Below, piece by piece: positions 1 to 8,230 of a stretch of 64,000 nucleotides of DNA. Source of the stretch: Alphaproteobacteria bacterium (GTDB lineage Bacteria > Pseudomonadota > Alphaproteobacteria > Micavibrionales > Micavibrionaceae); NCBI GenBank assembly GCA_021776025.1, contig JAJFGR010000018.1, positions 108,601 through 172,600 on the forward strand, read 5' to 3'. How positions within the stretch are numbered: position 1 is the stretch's first letter; every line of letters begins with the position of its first letter. The position numbers and the translations under genes were made by a program. Under the pieces are notes generated by a model. It was not told the origin of the DNA. It made no database searches and was given only the letters and a program-made list of their open reading frames with translations.

Positions 1-1
1 G

Positions 2-1126
2 AGCGCGCGTGATCTTTGGATCCGGTTGCTAACCGCGCGGGTTGAAACAGGCGAGCCGTATATTGTGTTTATCGATCATGTGAATGATCAAATTCCGGCG
101 CACCATAAAATGGCGGGATTAAATGTGAAGATGTCTAATCTATGTTCGGAAATTACTTTGCCGACTGGACGCGACCATTTGGGCAATGACCGCACGGCCG
201 TGTGCTGCCTCTCCTCGCTTAATCTTGAGAAATATGATGAGTGGCAGGATCATCCGACGTTCATTGAAGATGTGATGCGGTTCTTGGATAACGTGCTTAG
301 CGATTTTATTGCCAAAGCGCCGGACAGTATGAAGCGTGCAAAATATGCCGCGATGCGTGAGCGCTCCGTTGGTTTGGGCGTGATGGGTTTCCATGGTTTC
401 TTGCAAAGTAAGATGATTCCAATGGAAAGCGTGATGGCGAAAGTCTGGAACAGAAAGATGTTCCAACATATTCGCCGCGGCGCCGATGATGCGTCTGTGA
501 AGCTGGCCGAAGAGCGCGGTGCGTGCCCCGATGCTGCAGATTACGGGATTAATGAGCGGTTTTCGAACAAGATGGCGATTGCGCCAACCGCTTCGATATC
601 GATTATTTGCGGCGGGGCATCGCCGGGGATTGAGCCGAATGCAGCCAATGCCTATACGCATAAAACCTTGTCCGGATCTTTCCCAGTGAAGAACAGGTTT
701 CTCGCCGAGATTTTGGAAGAAAAAGGCCAGAACAACGAAGATATATGGAGCTCAATCTTTACCAATGAGGGTAGCGTGCAACATCTTGATTTCCTTTCAG
801 ACGAAGAAAAAGATGTGTTTAAGACCGCGTTTGAAATTGACCAGCGCTGGCTAATTGAACATGCCGGTGATCGGTCTGGGTATATTTGTCAGGCGCAGAG
901 CCTGAACGTATTCCTGCCGGCCAATGTGCACAAAGCCGATCTGCATGGGCTGCATTTTGAAGCGTGGAAAAAAGGCGTGAAGAGCTTGTATTATTGCCGG
1001 TCAAAATCAATCCAGCGCGCGGAAAGCGGCGCATCATGGCAACGGGCGAAAGACGACGCGGCCAAAGAAGCGGAAAAAGAGAGCGAGAGCCAAGGCCAGT
1101 ATGAAGAGTGCCTTGCCTGTCAGTAA
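2..1126 (+). CDS. nrdA: Ribonucleoside-diphosphate reductase class Ia, alpha subunit (3' part)
   Basis: This is the C-terminal part of the large subunit of aerobic ribonucleotide reductase, which reduces ribonucleoside diphosphates to deoxy forms in the cytoplasm with NrdB. The reading frame is open to the window edge, so the gene starts upstream and any ATP-cone domain is outside. Visible family marks are SNLCSEI (the E. coli N437/C439/E441 active-site triad), a cysteine in AVCCLSSLNL matching the redox cysteine C462, PTASISIICGGASPGIEP, the tyrosine pair in KSLYYCRSKS (radical-transfer Y730/Y731 equivalents) and a C-terminal CLAC pair that would be re-reduced by thioredoxin or glutaredoxin. 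It ends 27 bp before a strong terminator, so nrdB downstream needs its own promoter. The identification is very secure. Confidence 0.97.
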   Translation, partial: SARDLWIRLLTARVETGEPYIVFIDHVNDQIPAHHKMAGLNVKMSNLCSEITLPTGRDHLGNDRTAVCCLSSLNLEKYDEWQDHPTFIEDVMRFLDNVLSDFIAKAPDSMKRAKYAAMRERSVGLGVMGFHGFLQSKMIPMESVMAKVWNRKMFQHIRRGADDASVKLAEERGACPDAADYGINERFSNKMAIAPTASISIICGGASPGIEPNAANAYTHKTLSGSFPVKNRFLAEILEEKGQNNEDIWSSIFTNEGSVQHLDFLSDEEKDVFKTAFEIDQRWLIEHAGDRSGYICQAQSLNVFLPANVHKADLHGLHFEAWKKGVKSLYYCRSKSIQRAESGASWQRAKDDAAKEAEKESESQGQYEECLACQ

Positions 1127-1152
1127 GCAGAATTCATAAAAATTAAGTAGGG

Positions 1153-1180
1153 GGCCCGCAAAACCAGCGGGCCTTTTTTA
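1153..1180 (+). terminator. Rho-independent terminator after nrdA
   Basis: A 7-bp GC stem (GGCCCGC at 1153-1159 with GCGGGCC at 1167-1173) is followed directly by six T. It separates nrdA from the following gene. Confidence 0.85.
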
Positions 1181-1253
1181 TGGGTAAATTTGACATTTAT
1201 TCGAAGGATCCTATATAAGTACGGTTTGTTTTAACATAATAAAAATATGAGCC

Positions 1254-2180
1254 ATGGTAGAACCTTTATCATCAGATGAATTCCCGCGCGCAGGTGCGGC
1301 CATACCTTTACCCGCCGAGACACCTCCTTCAGTCGCTGTAGAGATATTGAAATCTGCAAATATTGAGCTTGTTGAGCGCTTATTTTATCATTGGCGTGAT
1401 AATCCGCCGGATCTTAGACAGCTGGTGAGTGGGTGCTGCGACACTATAAAATTTTCAAATAAATCAAGTAGTCTGATTATGTCCGCGACAAAAATGGCGG
1501 CGGAAGAAAACAACAACCCCTATCACCACAACCACCATTTTCGTGAAGTGTTTGCGCTGACATTTATGCTTGGTCACCACGCTTCTCAGGACCTGACATT
1601 TACAGAGGAACGTTTTGCTCAATTGCTGACCGCAGCACTGATTCATGATTACAAGCATGATGGCCTGACAAATACTATTGATGGTGTGCACACCCCATTC
1701 AGGCTTGAGAAACAATCATTTGATGCGGCAAAAGAGCGTTTAGTAAAGGCCGGTGCAACGGCCGAAGATCTTACCGTTATTGAAGCCTTTATTTTGGGAA
1801 CAGATGCGAGCGCGCCAAAGGGTAATAAAGATTATGTTTCTCCTACCGACAGCATGAAAAATTACATGGATAATGGCGGCAAAAATCCTGAAGATTTACA
1901 TCAGAGTTTACGCGTGCTGCACGAAAGAAATTTAGTTGATACCGCGCTGTTATTACATGATGCCGATATTGGATCCAGCGCTGCCCTATCGCCAAAATTT
2001 AATGCGCTCCAAAGCGAAGAACTTAAGGTCGAATGGGGGCTGGATGAAGCTCCTGACCAAAAATTCTTTTTCAAACAAGTCTGTCGTGAACGTATGTTTT
2101 CCAGATCTGGAAAAGCGCTTTTGCAACCCTCAATGAATAAAGTTCTCGAAAGCTTCGGCATAGAACCACCGCACGCCTAA
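1254..2180 (+). CDS. Class I 3',5'-cyclic nucleotide phosphodiesterase-like protein
   Basis: This 308-residue protein carries the metal-binding signature of the class I cyclic-nucleotide phosphodiesterases best known from eukaryotes. Residues 90-99 (Y-H-x4-H-x3-V) align with the YHNSLHAADV element of human PDE4, giving His91 as proton donor and His95 as metal ligand. Residues 131-142, HDYKHDGLTNTI, satisfy the HD[LIVMFY]xHx[AG]xx[NQ]x[LIVMFY] PDE signature. LLHDADI (233-239) supplies the last Asp, and a Q-x-x-F near 269-272 could be the purine glutamine and hydrophobic clamp. These are sequence observations; hydrolysis of cAMP or cGMP is inference. No GAF, PAS or membrane segment is seen, so it looks like a bare soluble catalytic domain. 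The start is uncertain because no clear Shine-Dalgarno precedes ATG 1254, and an upstream ATG at 1247 is out of frame. Confidence 0.75.
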   Translation: MVEPLSSDEFPRAGAAIPLPAETPPSVAVEILKSANIELVERLFYHWRDNPPDLRQLVSGCCDTIKFSNKSSSLIMSATKMAAEENNNPYHHNHHFREVFALTFMLGHHASQDLTFTEERFAQLLTAALIHDYKHDGLTNTIDGVHTPFRLEKQSFDAAKERLVKAGATAEDLTVIEAFILGTDASAPKGNKDYVSPTDSMKNYMDNGGKNPEDLHQSLRVLHERNLVDTALLLHDADIGSSAALSPKFNALQSEELKVEWGLDEAPDQKFFFKQVCRERMFSRSGKALLQPSMNKVLESFGIEPPHA

Positions 2181-2192
2181 TTCGGCGTTTTT
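2173..2192 (+). terminator. Terminator overlapping the PDE stop codon
   Basis: A short hairpin, ACGCC (2173-2177) with GGCGT (2184-2188), is followed by a T run. It overlaps the end of the coding sequence. Confidence 0.6.
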
Positions 2193-2223
2193 TTGTGAAA
2201 AAATCACTAATTTTTCTTGAAAA

Positions 2224-2271
2224 ACACAATATATGGTGGTTTAATAGGTTTATTGTCACAATATGCGGTCA
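2224..2271 (+). promoter_or_regulatory. Tandem NrdR-box-like operator upstream of nrdB
   Basis: ACACAATATATGGTGG at 2224-2239 matches the NrdR-box consensus ACACWATATATWGTGT at 14 of 16 positions. A weaker copy, TCACAATATGCGGTCA, lies at 2256-2271. The starts are 32 bp apart, about three helical turns, which is the usual spacing of paired NrdR sites. The boxes lie about 160-200 bp before nrdB, so repression of nrdB by the ATP/dATP-sensing NrdR is the natural inference. No nrdR gene is in the window. Confidence 0.65.
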
Positions 2272-2427
2272 TGCTCTTTTTGCAGTTTTGTTGCCGTTCC
2301 TTACGAAAACTTATCCCCGCTATCCCCGTTGTTTTTTCGGGTTTTTCGCGGAATGACTCGGAAAATTGCAGAAGAACTCTACACTTAACGTCACAAGAAT
2401 CACTGTTTAAATGAGGAGACACGCCCC

Positions 2428-3510
2428 ATGTGCGCGCAAGAAGTTATCGACGACCGGAAAAATACCAAAGGCAAGCTTATGGAAGAGCGCCATCTTTATA
2501 AGCCATTTTTATATCCGTGGTGTTATGAAGCATGGTTGACACAGCAGCGCGTTCACTGGCTGCCGGAAGAAGTGCCGATGGCCGAAGATGTGCGCGATTG
2601 GAAAAAAACACTTACCGAATCCGAAAAAAATCTGATGACGCAGATTTTCCGGTTCTTCACCCAGGCCGATGTGGAAGTGAATAATTGTTACATGAAGCAT
2701 TATTCCCAGGTGTTTGGCCCGGTGGAAGTGCAGATGATGCTCTCGGCATTTTCGAATATTGAGACAGTGCACATTGCGGCCTATTCGCACTTGCTGGACA
2801 CGCTGGGGATGCCGGAAACCGAATATTCCGCGTTCCTTGATTATAAGGAAATGAAAGATAAATTCGATTATATGCAAGATGTTTCCATGCAATCGCGGCG
2901 CGATATTGCCAAGACGATGGCGATGTTTGGCGCGTTTACCGAAGGGCTAGCGCTGTTTGCATCTTTTGCGATTTTGATGAACTTCCCGCGCTTTAACAAG
3001 ATGAAAGGGATGGGTCAGATTATTACATGGTCTGTGCGTGATGAAACGCTGCATTGCTTGTCGATGATCAAACTGTTCAACACTTTCATCAGTGAAAATC
3101 AAGATATCTGGGATGACGAGCTTCGCGCGGAGATTCAGGAATGCTGCGAAATTACGGTTGAGCATGAAGATGCATTTATTGATCTGTGTTTTGAAATGGG
3201 CGAGATCGAAGGGATGAAACCCGAAGATGTAAAACAATATATTCGCTATATCGGGGATCGGCGTTTGCAACAACTCCATATGGAACCAATTTACGGTGTC
3301 ACAGAAAACCCGCTGCCGTGGATGGATGAGATGCTCAATGGCGCGGAGCACACGAACTTTTTCGAAAACCGCGCAACGGAATATTCCAAAGCTTCGACCG
3401 AAGGCACATGGGAAGAAGTCTTTAGCGAAGATATTTTTGCCGGAAATTACGGCAAGAAACCTTCGCCTGATGCATCGAATGATGGTGGAAGCGAAACCGA
3501 AGCCGCATAA
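2428..3510 (+). CDS. nrdB: Ribonucleoside-diphosphate reductase class Ia, beta subunit
   Basis: This is the small R2 subunit, which holds the diiron-tyrosyl radical cofactor used by NrdA. Carboxylate and histidine ligands are visible at Asp81, Glu112/His115 (ETVH), Glu172 and Glu206/His209 (ETLH). Tyr119 sits at the place of the E. coli radical Tyr122, with a constant three-residue offset through the first part, so this is a class Ia tyrosyl enzyme and not a phenylalanine-type Ic variant. The 360-residue length is normal. A GAGGAG element about 11 nt before ATG 2428 supports the start; an internal Met at codon 18 is a less likely alternative. The gene has its own leader with NrdR-like boxes and is separated from nrdA by the phosphodiesterase-like gene. 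Confidence 0.97.
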   Translation: MCAQEVIDDRKNTKGKLMEERHLYKPFLYPWCYEAWLTQQRVHWLPEEVPMAEDVRDWKKTLTESEKNLMTQIFRFFTQADVEVNNCYMKHYSQVFGPVEVQMMLSAFSNIETVHIAAYSHLLDTLGMPETEYSAFLDYKEMKDKFDYMQDVSMQSRRDIAKTMAMFGAFTEGLALFASFAILMNFPRFNKMKGMGQIITWSVRDETLHCLSMIKLFNTFISENQDIWDDELRAEIQECCEITVEHEDAFIDLCFEMGEIEGMKPEDVKQYIRYIGDRRLQQLHMEPIYGVTENPLPWMDEMLNGAEHTNFFENRATEYSKASTEGTWEEVFSEDIFAGNYGKKPSPDASNDGGSETEAA

Positions 3511-3543
3511 ACGAATTCACTGCGTAAGCCAAGAAAATGAAGT

Positions 3544-3589
3544 CGCCGAATTTTCCGTCTCAACCCGAGACCTTTCGGCGGCTTTTTTT
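3544..3589 (+). terminator. Terminator between convergent nrdB and ilvA
   Basis: An outer stem, CGCCGAA (3544-3550) with TTCGGCG (3574-3580), encloses a second small GTCTC/GAGAC hairpin and is followed by GC and seven T. Confidence 0.75.
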
Positions 3590-3600
3590 GTGTTGTGTTA

Positions 3601-4845
3601 TTAAACGTCGCTGGAGGCTTTGACGCTAAAGCCTGCGTCTTCCAGAGTTTGAACGATATCTTGCACATGCTGCTTATCACGGGCTTCGATGACGACTTCT
3701 AGCTCTGCACGTTTTAGCGACACAGATTGCATCATGCGCTGGTGAATGACCTCGACCACGTTAGCGCCGGATTCACCGATAATGCGGGAAATGTCGGACA
3801 GTTGACCGGGCGTGTCGTCAATTTCGAAAGTCAGGCGCGTTATGCGCCCATCGCGGACAAGGCCGCGCAAAATGATTGTGGAGAGCAGGCGCGAGTCGAT
3901 ATTGCCGCCGCACACCACAAGGCCGATTTTTTTACCTTTATATTTGTCCGCATTCTTTTTGATATAGGCATAACCGGCAGCGGGCGCGCCTTCAATCACG
4001 AGTTTTTCATCGCTTAGAACATCAAAGATCCCTTCTTCGATTTCGTTTTCACTGGCCGTGACCATATCGGACACCAGAGCTTTTACTGTTTCAACATTAC
4101 TGGCGGCCGGTTTTTCGACCGCGATGCCTTCGGCGATTGTCGGCTCTCCGGGGACAAAGGGCCGATCATGAAATTCATTAACCATGCCGGGGAAATTCTC
4201 AGCCTGAACGCCGATCACCTCGATGTCCGGTTTCATGCCTTTAAGCGCTGTGGCCACGCCGCTAATAAGCCCGCCGCCGCCAACGGGGACAAAGACCACA
4301 TCGAGGTCTGGCACATCTTCAAGCATCTCAATGCCCAGTGTGCCCTGCCCGGCCGCGATTAGCGGGTCATCAAACGGGTGAATATAGGTATAGCCGTGCT
4401 CTTTAATAAGGCGCTGAACTTCCTCAGCCGAATCCACCAAATCTGCGCCATGGATCACAACTTTTGCGCCGAAATCTTCTGTGCGCTTAATCTTGTTAAA
4501 CGGCGTTCCTTCGGGCATGACGATAATGGTAGGGATATTCAGGCGCTGGGCATGGTAGGCAACGCCTTGAGCGTGATTGCCGCGAGATAGCGCGATAACG
4601 CCTTTTTTGCGTTGTTCTTCATTGAGGCTGAGCAGCTTATTCAGCGCGCCGCGCCCTTTGAAAGCGTTGGTATGCTGGAGGTTTTCGAGCTTCAGATAGA
4701 GGTCAATTCCGAGATGCGCGGAAAGCCGCGCGGCCTTAACGGTCGGCGTGCGGATTGTGGCGTCTTTAATGGCCTCATGAGCCTTTTTTACATCTTCAAA
4801 TGTCAGACCCGCGTTTTCAGGCACTTTTTTGCTCAACGGTTTCAT
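3601..4845 (-). CDS. ilvA: Threonine ammonia-lyase with single C-terminal ACT domain
   Basis: This PLP enzyme deaminates threonine to 2-oxobutanoate and ammonia, the entry to isoleucine synthesis or a catabolic step. The PLP lysine is Lys63 in NAFKGRG, and the phosphate-binding loop PVGGGGLISG lies near residue 188. Residues from about 335 to the end (LTFEIDDTPGQLSDI...) form one ACT regulatory domain. The 414-residue length with one ACT domain is the shorter ilvA/TdcB type, not the 500-residue E. coli IlvA with two ACT-like units. It is monocistronic, convergent with nrdB and divergent from phoH. Whether it is feedback-inhibited by isoleucine or activated by another ligand cannot be read from the sequence. 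Confidence 0.93.
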   Translation of the reverse strand: MKPLSKKVPENAGLTFEDVKKAHEAIKDATIRTPTVKAARLSAHLGIDLYLKLENLQHTNAFKGRGALNKLLSLNEEQRKKGVIALSRGNHAQGVAYHAQRLNIPTIIVMPEGTPFNKIKRTEDFGAKVVIHGADLVDSAEEVQRLIKEHGYTYIHPFDDPLIAAGQGTLGIEMLEDVPDLDVVFVPVGGGGLISGVATALKGMKPDIEVIGVQAENFPGMVNEFHDRPFVPGEPTIAEGIAVEKPAASNVETVKALVSDMVTASENEIEEGIFDVLSDEKLVIEGAPAAGYAYIKKNADKYKGKKIGLVVCGGNIDSRLLSTIILRGLVRDGRITRLTFEIDDTPGQLSDISRIIGESGANVVEVIHQRMMQSVSLKRAELEVVIEARDKQHVQDIVQTLEDAGFSVKASSDV

Positions 4846-5122
4846 AATATTTTTACCCTTTTCAAGCGAAGAACAATAGGAGTAGCGGCGTGCAAAGGCC
4901 AGTGTTTTTTGTGTTCAAGAGCGAAAAGACATGGCGGGAGGCCGCAAAATTTGCTATTATTCACTTAACAGGTACATAAGGAAATCTCCTTGATCTCAAT
5001 TTTACCTTTTCAAAATATCGATCCTTCAGGCGCTTATTCGCAGACCGCCCCGCTTCATTTGCACTCCTCACATTTCAAGTTTTTTCAACCCACCGCTAAC
5101 CCCAACGGAAGGACCCCTTCAC

Positions 5123-5866
5123 ATGTCAAAAAAATCTCGCAAAAGCCGTAATAGCAATAAAGAGAATAATATCGTCCATACCGCGTTTGATAACAATGAC
5201 TGGCACCCGATGGATGATGAAATAGATGGCCGGCGAGATCAAAAATATGTAAAGAATATAAAACCGCGATCGGATGGGCAGGCGGCGCTGATGCAAGCGA
5301 TTGATGATTATGCGTTGACGATGGCGATTGGCCCGGCGGGAACGGGGAAGACGTATCTTGCGATTGCCAAAGCCGCTGAAGCCCTTGAAAAAGGTCAGGT
5401 TGAGCGGATTATCCTTTCGCGCCCAGCGATGGAAGCGGGCGAGTCGATTGGGTTTCTCCCCGGAGATATGGCGGAGAAAATGGCGCCATATTTACGGCCG
5501 CTTTATGACAGTTTAGGTGACCGGATGGGCGGTAAAAAAGTTCGTCAGTATCTGGAGGACGGCACAATTGAAATTGCCCCGATAGGCTTTATGCGTGGAC
5601 GGACGCTGAATAATGCCTTCGTTGTGATTGATGAAGCGCAGAACTGCACTTATGGGCAGATGAAGATGATTTTATCGCGGCTGGGCTGGCATTCGACGAT
5701 GGTTGTTACTGGCGATCCGGGGCAGTCAGATTTGCTGGATGGGATGAGTGGTTTGGCCAATATTTCGGACAGGCTGGACGCGCTGGATAATATTGCAGTT
5801 TGCCGCTTAGGCGATAGCGATATTGTTCGCCATCCCCTTGTGGCGGATATGTTAGGTGTGATTTAG
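5123..5866 (+). CDS. phoH: PhoH family P-loop ATPase
   Basis: This 247-residue cytoplasmic ATPase has Walker A GPAGTGKT at residues 70-77, Walker B VVIDEAQN at 166-173 and the sensor-like VVTGDPGQ segment. The PhoH fold resembles the N-terminal half of superfamily I helicases. A lysine/serine/asparagine-rich tail of about 45 residues precedes the ATPase core. Family members have been linked to phosphate starvation and RNA metabolism, but the role is not settled. It lacks the KH or PIN domains seen in some relatives. The start is supported by GGAAGG ending about 9 nt before ATG. It stands alone, with a terminator 27 bp downstream. Confidence 0.93.
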   Translation: MSKKSRKSRNSNKENNIVHTAFDNNDWHPMDDEIDGRRDQKYVKNIKPRSDGQAALMQAIDDYALTMAIGPAGTGKTYLAIAKAAEALEKGQVERIILSRPAMEAGESIGFLPGDMAEKMAPYLRPLYDSLGDRMGGKKVRQYLEDGTIEIAPIGFMRGRTLNNAFVVIDEAQNCTYGQMKMILSRLGWHSTMVVTGDPGQSDLLDGMSGLANISDRLDALDNIAVCRLGDSDIVRHPLVADMLGVI

Positions 5867-5893
5867 GAATTTAATCCTTATTTAAGTATAATT

Positions 5894-5920
5894 AAGCCCG
5901 GTTCAATGCCGGGCTTTTTA
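5894..5920 (+). terminator. Rho-independent terminator after phoH
   Basis: An 8-bp stem, AAGCCCGG (5894-5901) with CCGGGCTT (5909-5916), has a 7-nt loop and runs into a T tract. Confidence 0.88.
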
Positions 5921-5978
5921 CGAAATATTAACCCGCGTGCGGCATTATTATTAATGCAAAGACACAAGGGTTCATAAA

Positions 5979-6512
5979 ATGCATACAGATACAGTGGAGC
6001 ACTCCACGCATAAAGACGGGGGGACAGATCTCCCGCAAGCCACGCATTCCATTCATATTGTTACGGCAGAGATAGGCAGCGAAGGCGGCCCCGCCTACAA
6101 TTATATCGTTTTTCGCGACCACACAGGCGCCGACAAGGTGATGATGAATGGTTTGGCGATTGAGCGTAAAGATTCAGACGTGCGTGCGCTGCGCGGCGTG
6201 ATGGCGCCGCCGAATGAAGGCGGTCTGCCGCAGGAGCATTTTAAAGTGGTTAATGAAACAGAAGTGTTTCGCGGCCCGGTGAAAGACTATTTGCGCAAAA
6301 TGGCGATGGCGGTTGAGGCCCTGCATTTCATCAACGCGCAGAATTTGAATTATCGCCCGGAAGATACGAATGGCGATAGCCCGAATTCCGTTGCCCATAC
6401 GCTGGTGAAAGCGATGGAATTGGAATTCCCGGAAGAAACGTCCGCATTTTGGGCGCCGGGTCATGAAAGAATTATTTTACCGAAAAACTGGAGATCAAAT
6501 TATGCAGCCTGA
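5979..6512 (+). CDS. Hypothetical protein (177 aa)
   Basis: I do not recognise this protein. It has no signal peptide or membrane segment. The N-terminus is His/Thr-rich, and the middle reads as a small soluble alpha/beta domain. A segment NSVAHTL (about 138-144) followed later by PGHERIILP resembles the 'NSN-[TS]-hydrophobic ... PG' arrangement seen in some papain-like and LRAT-like hydrolases, but no catalytic Cys is evident, so that is only a loose resemblance. It overlaps the next small ORF by 11 bp, so the two are probably translated together and end at the shared terminator at 6724. No clear Shine-Dalgarno is seen before the ATG. Confidence 0.6.
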   Translation: MHTDTVEHSTHKDGGTDLPQATHSIHIVTAEIGSEGGPAYNYIVFRDHTGADKVMMNGLAIERKDSDVRALRGVMAPPNEGGLPQEHFKVVNETEVFRGPVKDYLRKMAMAVEALHFINAQNLNYRPEDTNGDSPNSVAHTLVKAMELEFPEETSAFWAPGHERIILPKNWRSNYAA

Positions 6513-6699
6513 GTTAGATACAACGGATCCTGAAGTACTTGCCTTTGCAAGCGTTATTCAAAATGCGCCGACCCTTGCAACGCTGGATGTTAGCCAAGAG
6601 GTTCTTCCAGGGAATTTCTCGGATCGCGATCCCGTATTAGCACAAAACGATTCAACGCTGGAGAATGTACACAACATTACGCCGCCGACAATCGCATAA
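6502..6699 (+). CDS. Small hypothetical protein, coupled to upstream gene
   Basis: This is a 65-residue acidic protein of unknown function with no cysteines and no membrane segment. I start it at ATG 6502 because a GGAG lies about 8 nt upstream, inside the 3' end of the preceding gene, and the start overlaps that gene's stop by 11 bp, which is typical of translational coupling. An in-frame ATG at 6463 would overlap more and has no ribosome site. The terminator 25 bp downstream closes the pair. Confidence 0.5.
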   Translation: MQPELDTTDPEVLAFASVIQNAPTLATLDVSQEVLPGNFSDRDPVLAQNDSTLENVHNITPPTIA

Positions 6700-6723
6700 A
6701 TAAATTTACCACGGAAAACGTTG

Positions 6724-6751
6724 CAGGCTCGCTTTGGCGGGCCTGTTTTTT
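6724..6751 (+). terminator. Rho-independent terminator
   Basis: An 8-bp stem with one T-G pair, CAGGCTCG (6724-6731) with CGGGCCTG (6738-6745), is followed by six T. Confidence 0.8.
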
Positions 6752-6780
6752 CATGCGGGTATTTCTGTTAGAATTCATCA

Positions 6781-7431
6781 ATGGGCCGATTAGAAGAAAA
6801 TTCCTATATGCGTTTGTCCGACCCTTCATTGTGGGGGGTGATTTTTGGGAATGCGGTTTCGATTTATCTGGCTGTAACCCAAGACTGGCCGCTGGCGCAG
6901 ATTATGTGGATTTATTGGGGGCAAAGCGTGATTATCGGCGTGATGAATGTCATTCGCATGCTTTCTCTCAAAGATTTTACAACCAAGGGCATGACGCAAA
7001 ACGGATCGCCCGTGCCGGAAACGCAGGCGGCGAAACGCGGCATTGCGATGTTTTTTGCTCTTCATTACGGGTTTTTTCATTTTGGATATGCGGCGTTTTT
7101 GTGGGCGGAACAACCACTGAATGCTCTGAGTATGAATGAGGCCTTCTTAATGATGTTGGCGCTCAGCATGTTTGTAGGCAGCCATTCTTTTTCATTGATG
7201 CATAATTGGAAGGCCGACTTTCGCCAAAGTAAACCCAATCTCGGGACGTTAATGTTTTATCCTTACCTGCGGATTATCCCGATGCATCTGGCAATTATTT
7301 TCGGCGGGTTTCTTGATTTTCTAGGCCTGATAATTTTCATGGTTCTGAAAACATTTGCCGATGCGGGCACGCATATGGTGGAGCATTATCTATTTCAAAA
7401 GCCGGGATCTGCTCTACATATGAAAGAGTAG
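6781..7431 (+). CDS. DUF6498-like integral membrane protein
   Basis: This 216-residue polytopic membrane protein has about five or six hydrophobic segments (residues about 14-30, 41-58, 85-107, 119-140, 165-188 and 190-205). The first segments contain the W-x-x-Y-W-x-Q pattern and a nearby N-x-x-R that I associate with the DUF6498 family. The C-terminal half keeps H-x-x-F-S-x-x-H-N-W and a late D-x-x-T-H-x-x-E-H, which suggests possible metal-binding histidines in the membrane. The function is unknown. The start is not certain: Met10 (6808) is an alternative, and neither has a strong ribosome site. It is convergent with the following kinase-like gene, only 2 bp apart. Confidence 0.7.
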   Translation: MGRLEENSYMRLSDPSLWGVIFGNAVSIYLAVTQDWPLAQIMWIYWGQSVIIGVMNVIRMLSLKDFTTKGMTQNGSPVPETQAAKRGIAMFFALHYGFFHFGYAAFLWAEQPLNALSMNEAFLMMLALSMFVGSHSFSLMHNWKADFRQSKPNLGTLMFYPYLRIIPMHLAIIFGGFLDFLGLIIFMVLKTFADAGTHMVEHYLFQKPGSALHMKE

Positions 7432-7433
7432 CG

Positions 7434-8003
7434 CTATGGCGCTTTGCCCCAATCTGGATGGGTGAGCATGATACATTTGAAATACGGTTCCTTACCCGTT
7501 TGGGGGAAGCGCGTGACCTTTGCTAGATCTTGGATACGCTTTGCATCGACGACGTTTTCGGCCTCGCGATCGCGGGCTTCATGGCGGCGCAAACATTCAG
7601 ACAGCGGCACGCGGAAACACACATAAACCACGCGGTGGGTGGGATCGAGACGCGCATGCATTTCTATGCGCTCTTTGGGGACCAAATTGACCTGATCCCA
7701 GATAAAGGATTTCGGTTTTTTGGTGAATTTTTCGATTTGTTTTTTAAGGTCTTTGCAGGCATCCGGATAGCAGGCCTTGAAAGCCTGCGCGTAATTCAGT
7801 TTTTTCTTTTTGGCGTAATTTTCGACATAGGCATCGGTGGAGGCGATGGGGAGTTTTTGCGGGTGATTTGCTGCCCAGCCGCTTTTACCACTGCCCGGGA
7901 GTCCGACGAGGACATAGGCGATGGGTTTATCACCTTTATTGGTTTCAAAGGTGGGGTAGGCGGCGTTTTTGGCCTCAGCATCGCTCATACTGAATTTGCT
8001 CAT
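7434..8003 (-). CDS. P-loop kinase-like protein (polynucleotide-kinase fold)
   Basis: This 189-residue cytoplasmic protein has a clear Walker A, GLPGSGKS, at residues 34-41, preceded by the beta strand AYVLVG. The later pattern, an aspartate in SFIWDQVN and the lid-like segment R-R-H-E-A-R-D-R-E, resembles AAA_33/polynucleotide-kinase type phosphotransferases. The substrate is unknown. I use ATG 8003 because GAGGA lies about 10 nt upstream and everything before it is coded in another frame by the preceding lipoprotein gene. It is the last gene of a three-gene leftward operon (PhnA-type protein, lipoprotein, kinase) with a 4-bp gap to the lipoprotein. Confidence 0.75.
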   Translation of the reverse strand: MSKFSMSDAEAKNAAYPTFETNKGDKPIAYVLVGLPGSGKSGWAANHPQKLPIASTDAYVENYAKKKKLNYAQAFKACYPDACKDLKKQIEKFTKKPKSFIWDQVNLVPKERIEMHARLDPTHRVVYVCFRVPLSECLRRHEARDREAENVVDAKRIQDLAKVTRFPQTGKEPYFKCIMLTHPDWGKAP

Positions 8004-8007
8004 AGCA

Positions 8008-8229
8008 TTATCGTCCTCGAAAAAGCGGGTCGTTTTCGAGATAGTCACGGCAATCAAGATTGCGGCCCCGGACTTCGTCTTTAAGGACCGTTTTGCCGGT
8101 GGTTTCGGCGCGGTAGCACAGCGTGTGGTCACTGAGCTTGGCGGGATCTTGCGAGACTGTTGGCGTGCGGTAACCTTCGCAGGCGGTGAGGGCCAGAAGC
8201 GAGATTAAAAAGATGTATTTCATGGTCAT
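8008..8229 (-). CDS. Small predicted lipoprotein
   Basis: This protein of about 73 residues has a short signal peptide (KYIFLISLLALTAC) ending in a lipobox L-T-A-C, so it is probably lipidated and anchored to a membrane from the periplasmic side. The mature part has about 58 residues with two more cysteines and no family I recognise. A GGAAGG 5 nt before the first ATG (8229) decides the start; the second ATG, two codons later (8223), is equally possible. It begins right at the end of the PhnA-type gene and is very likely co-translated with it. Confidence 0.65.
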   Translation of the reverse strand: MTMKYIFLISLLALTACEGYRTPTVSQDPAKLSDHTLCYRAETTGKTVLKDEVRGRNLDCRDYLENDPLFRGR

Positions 8230-8230
8230 T

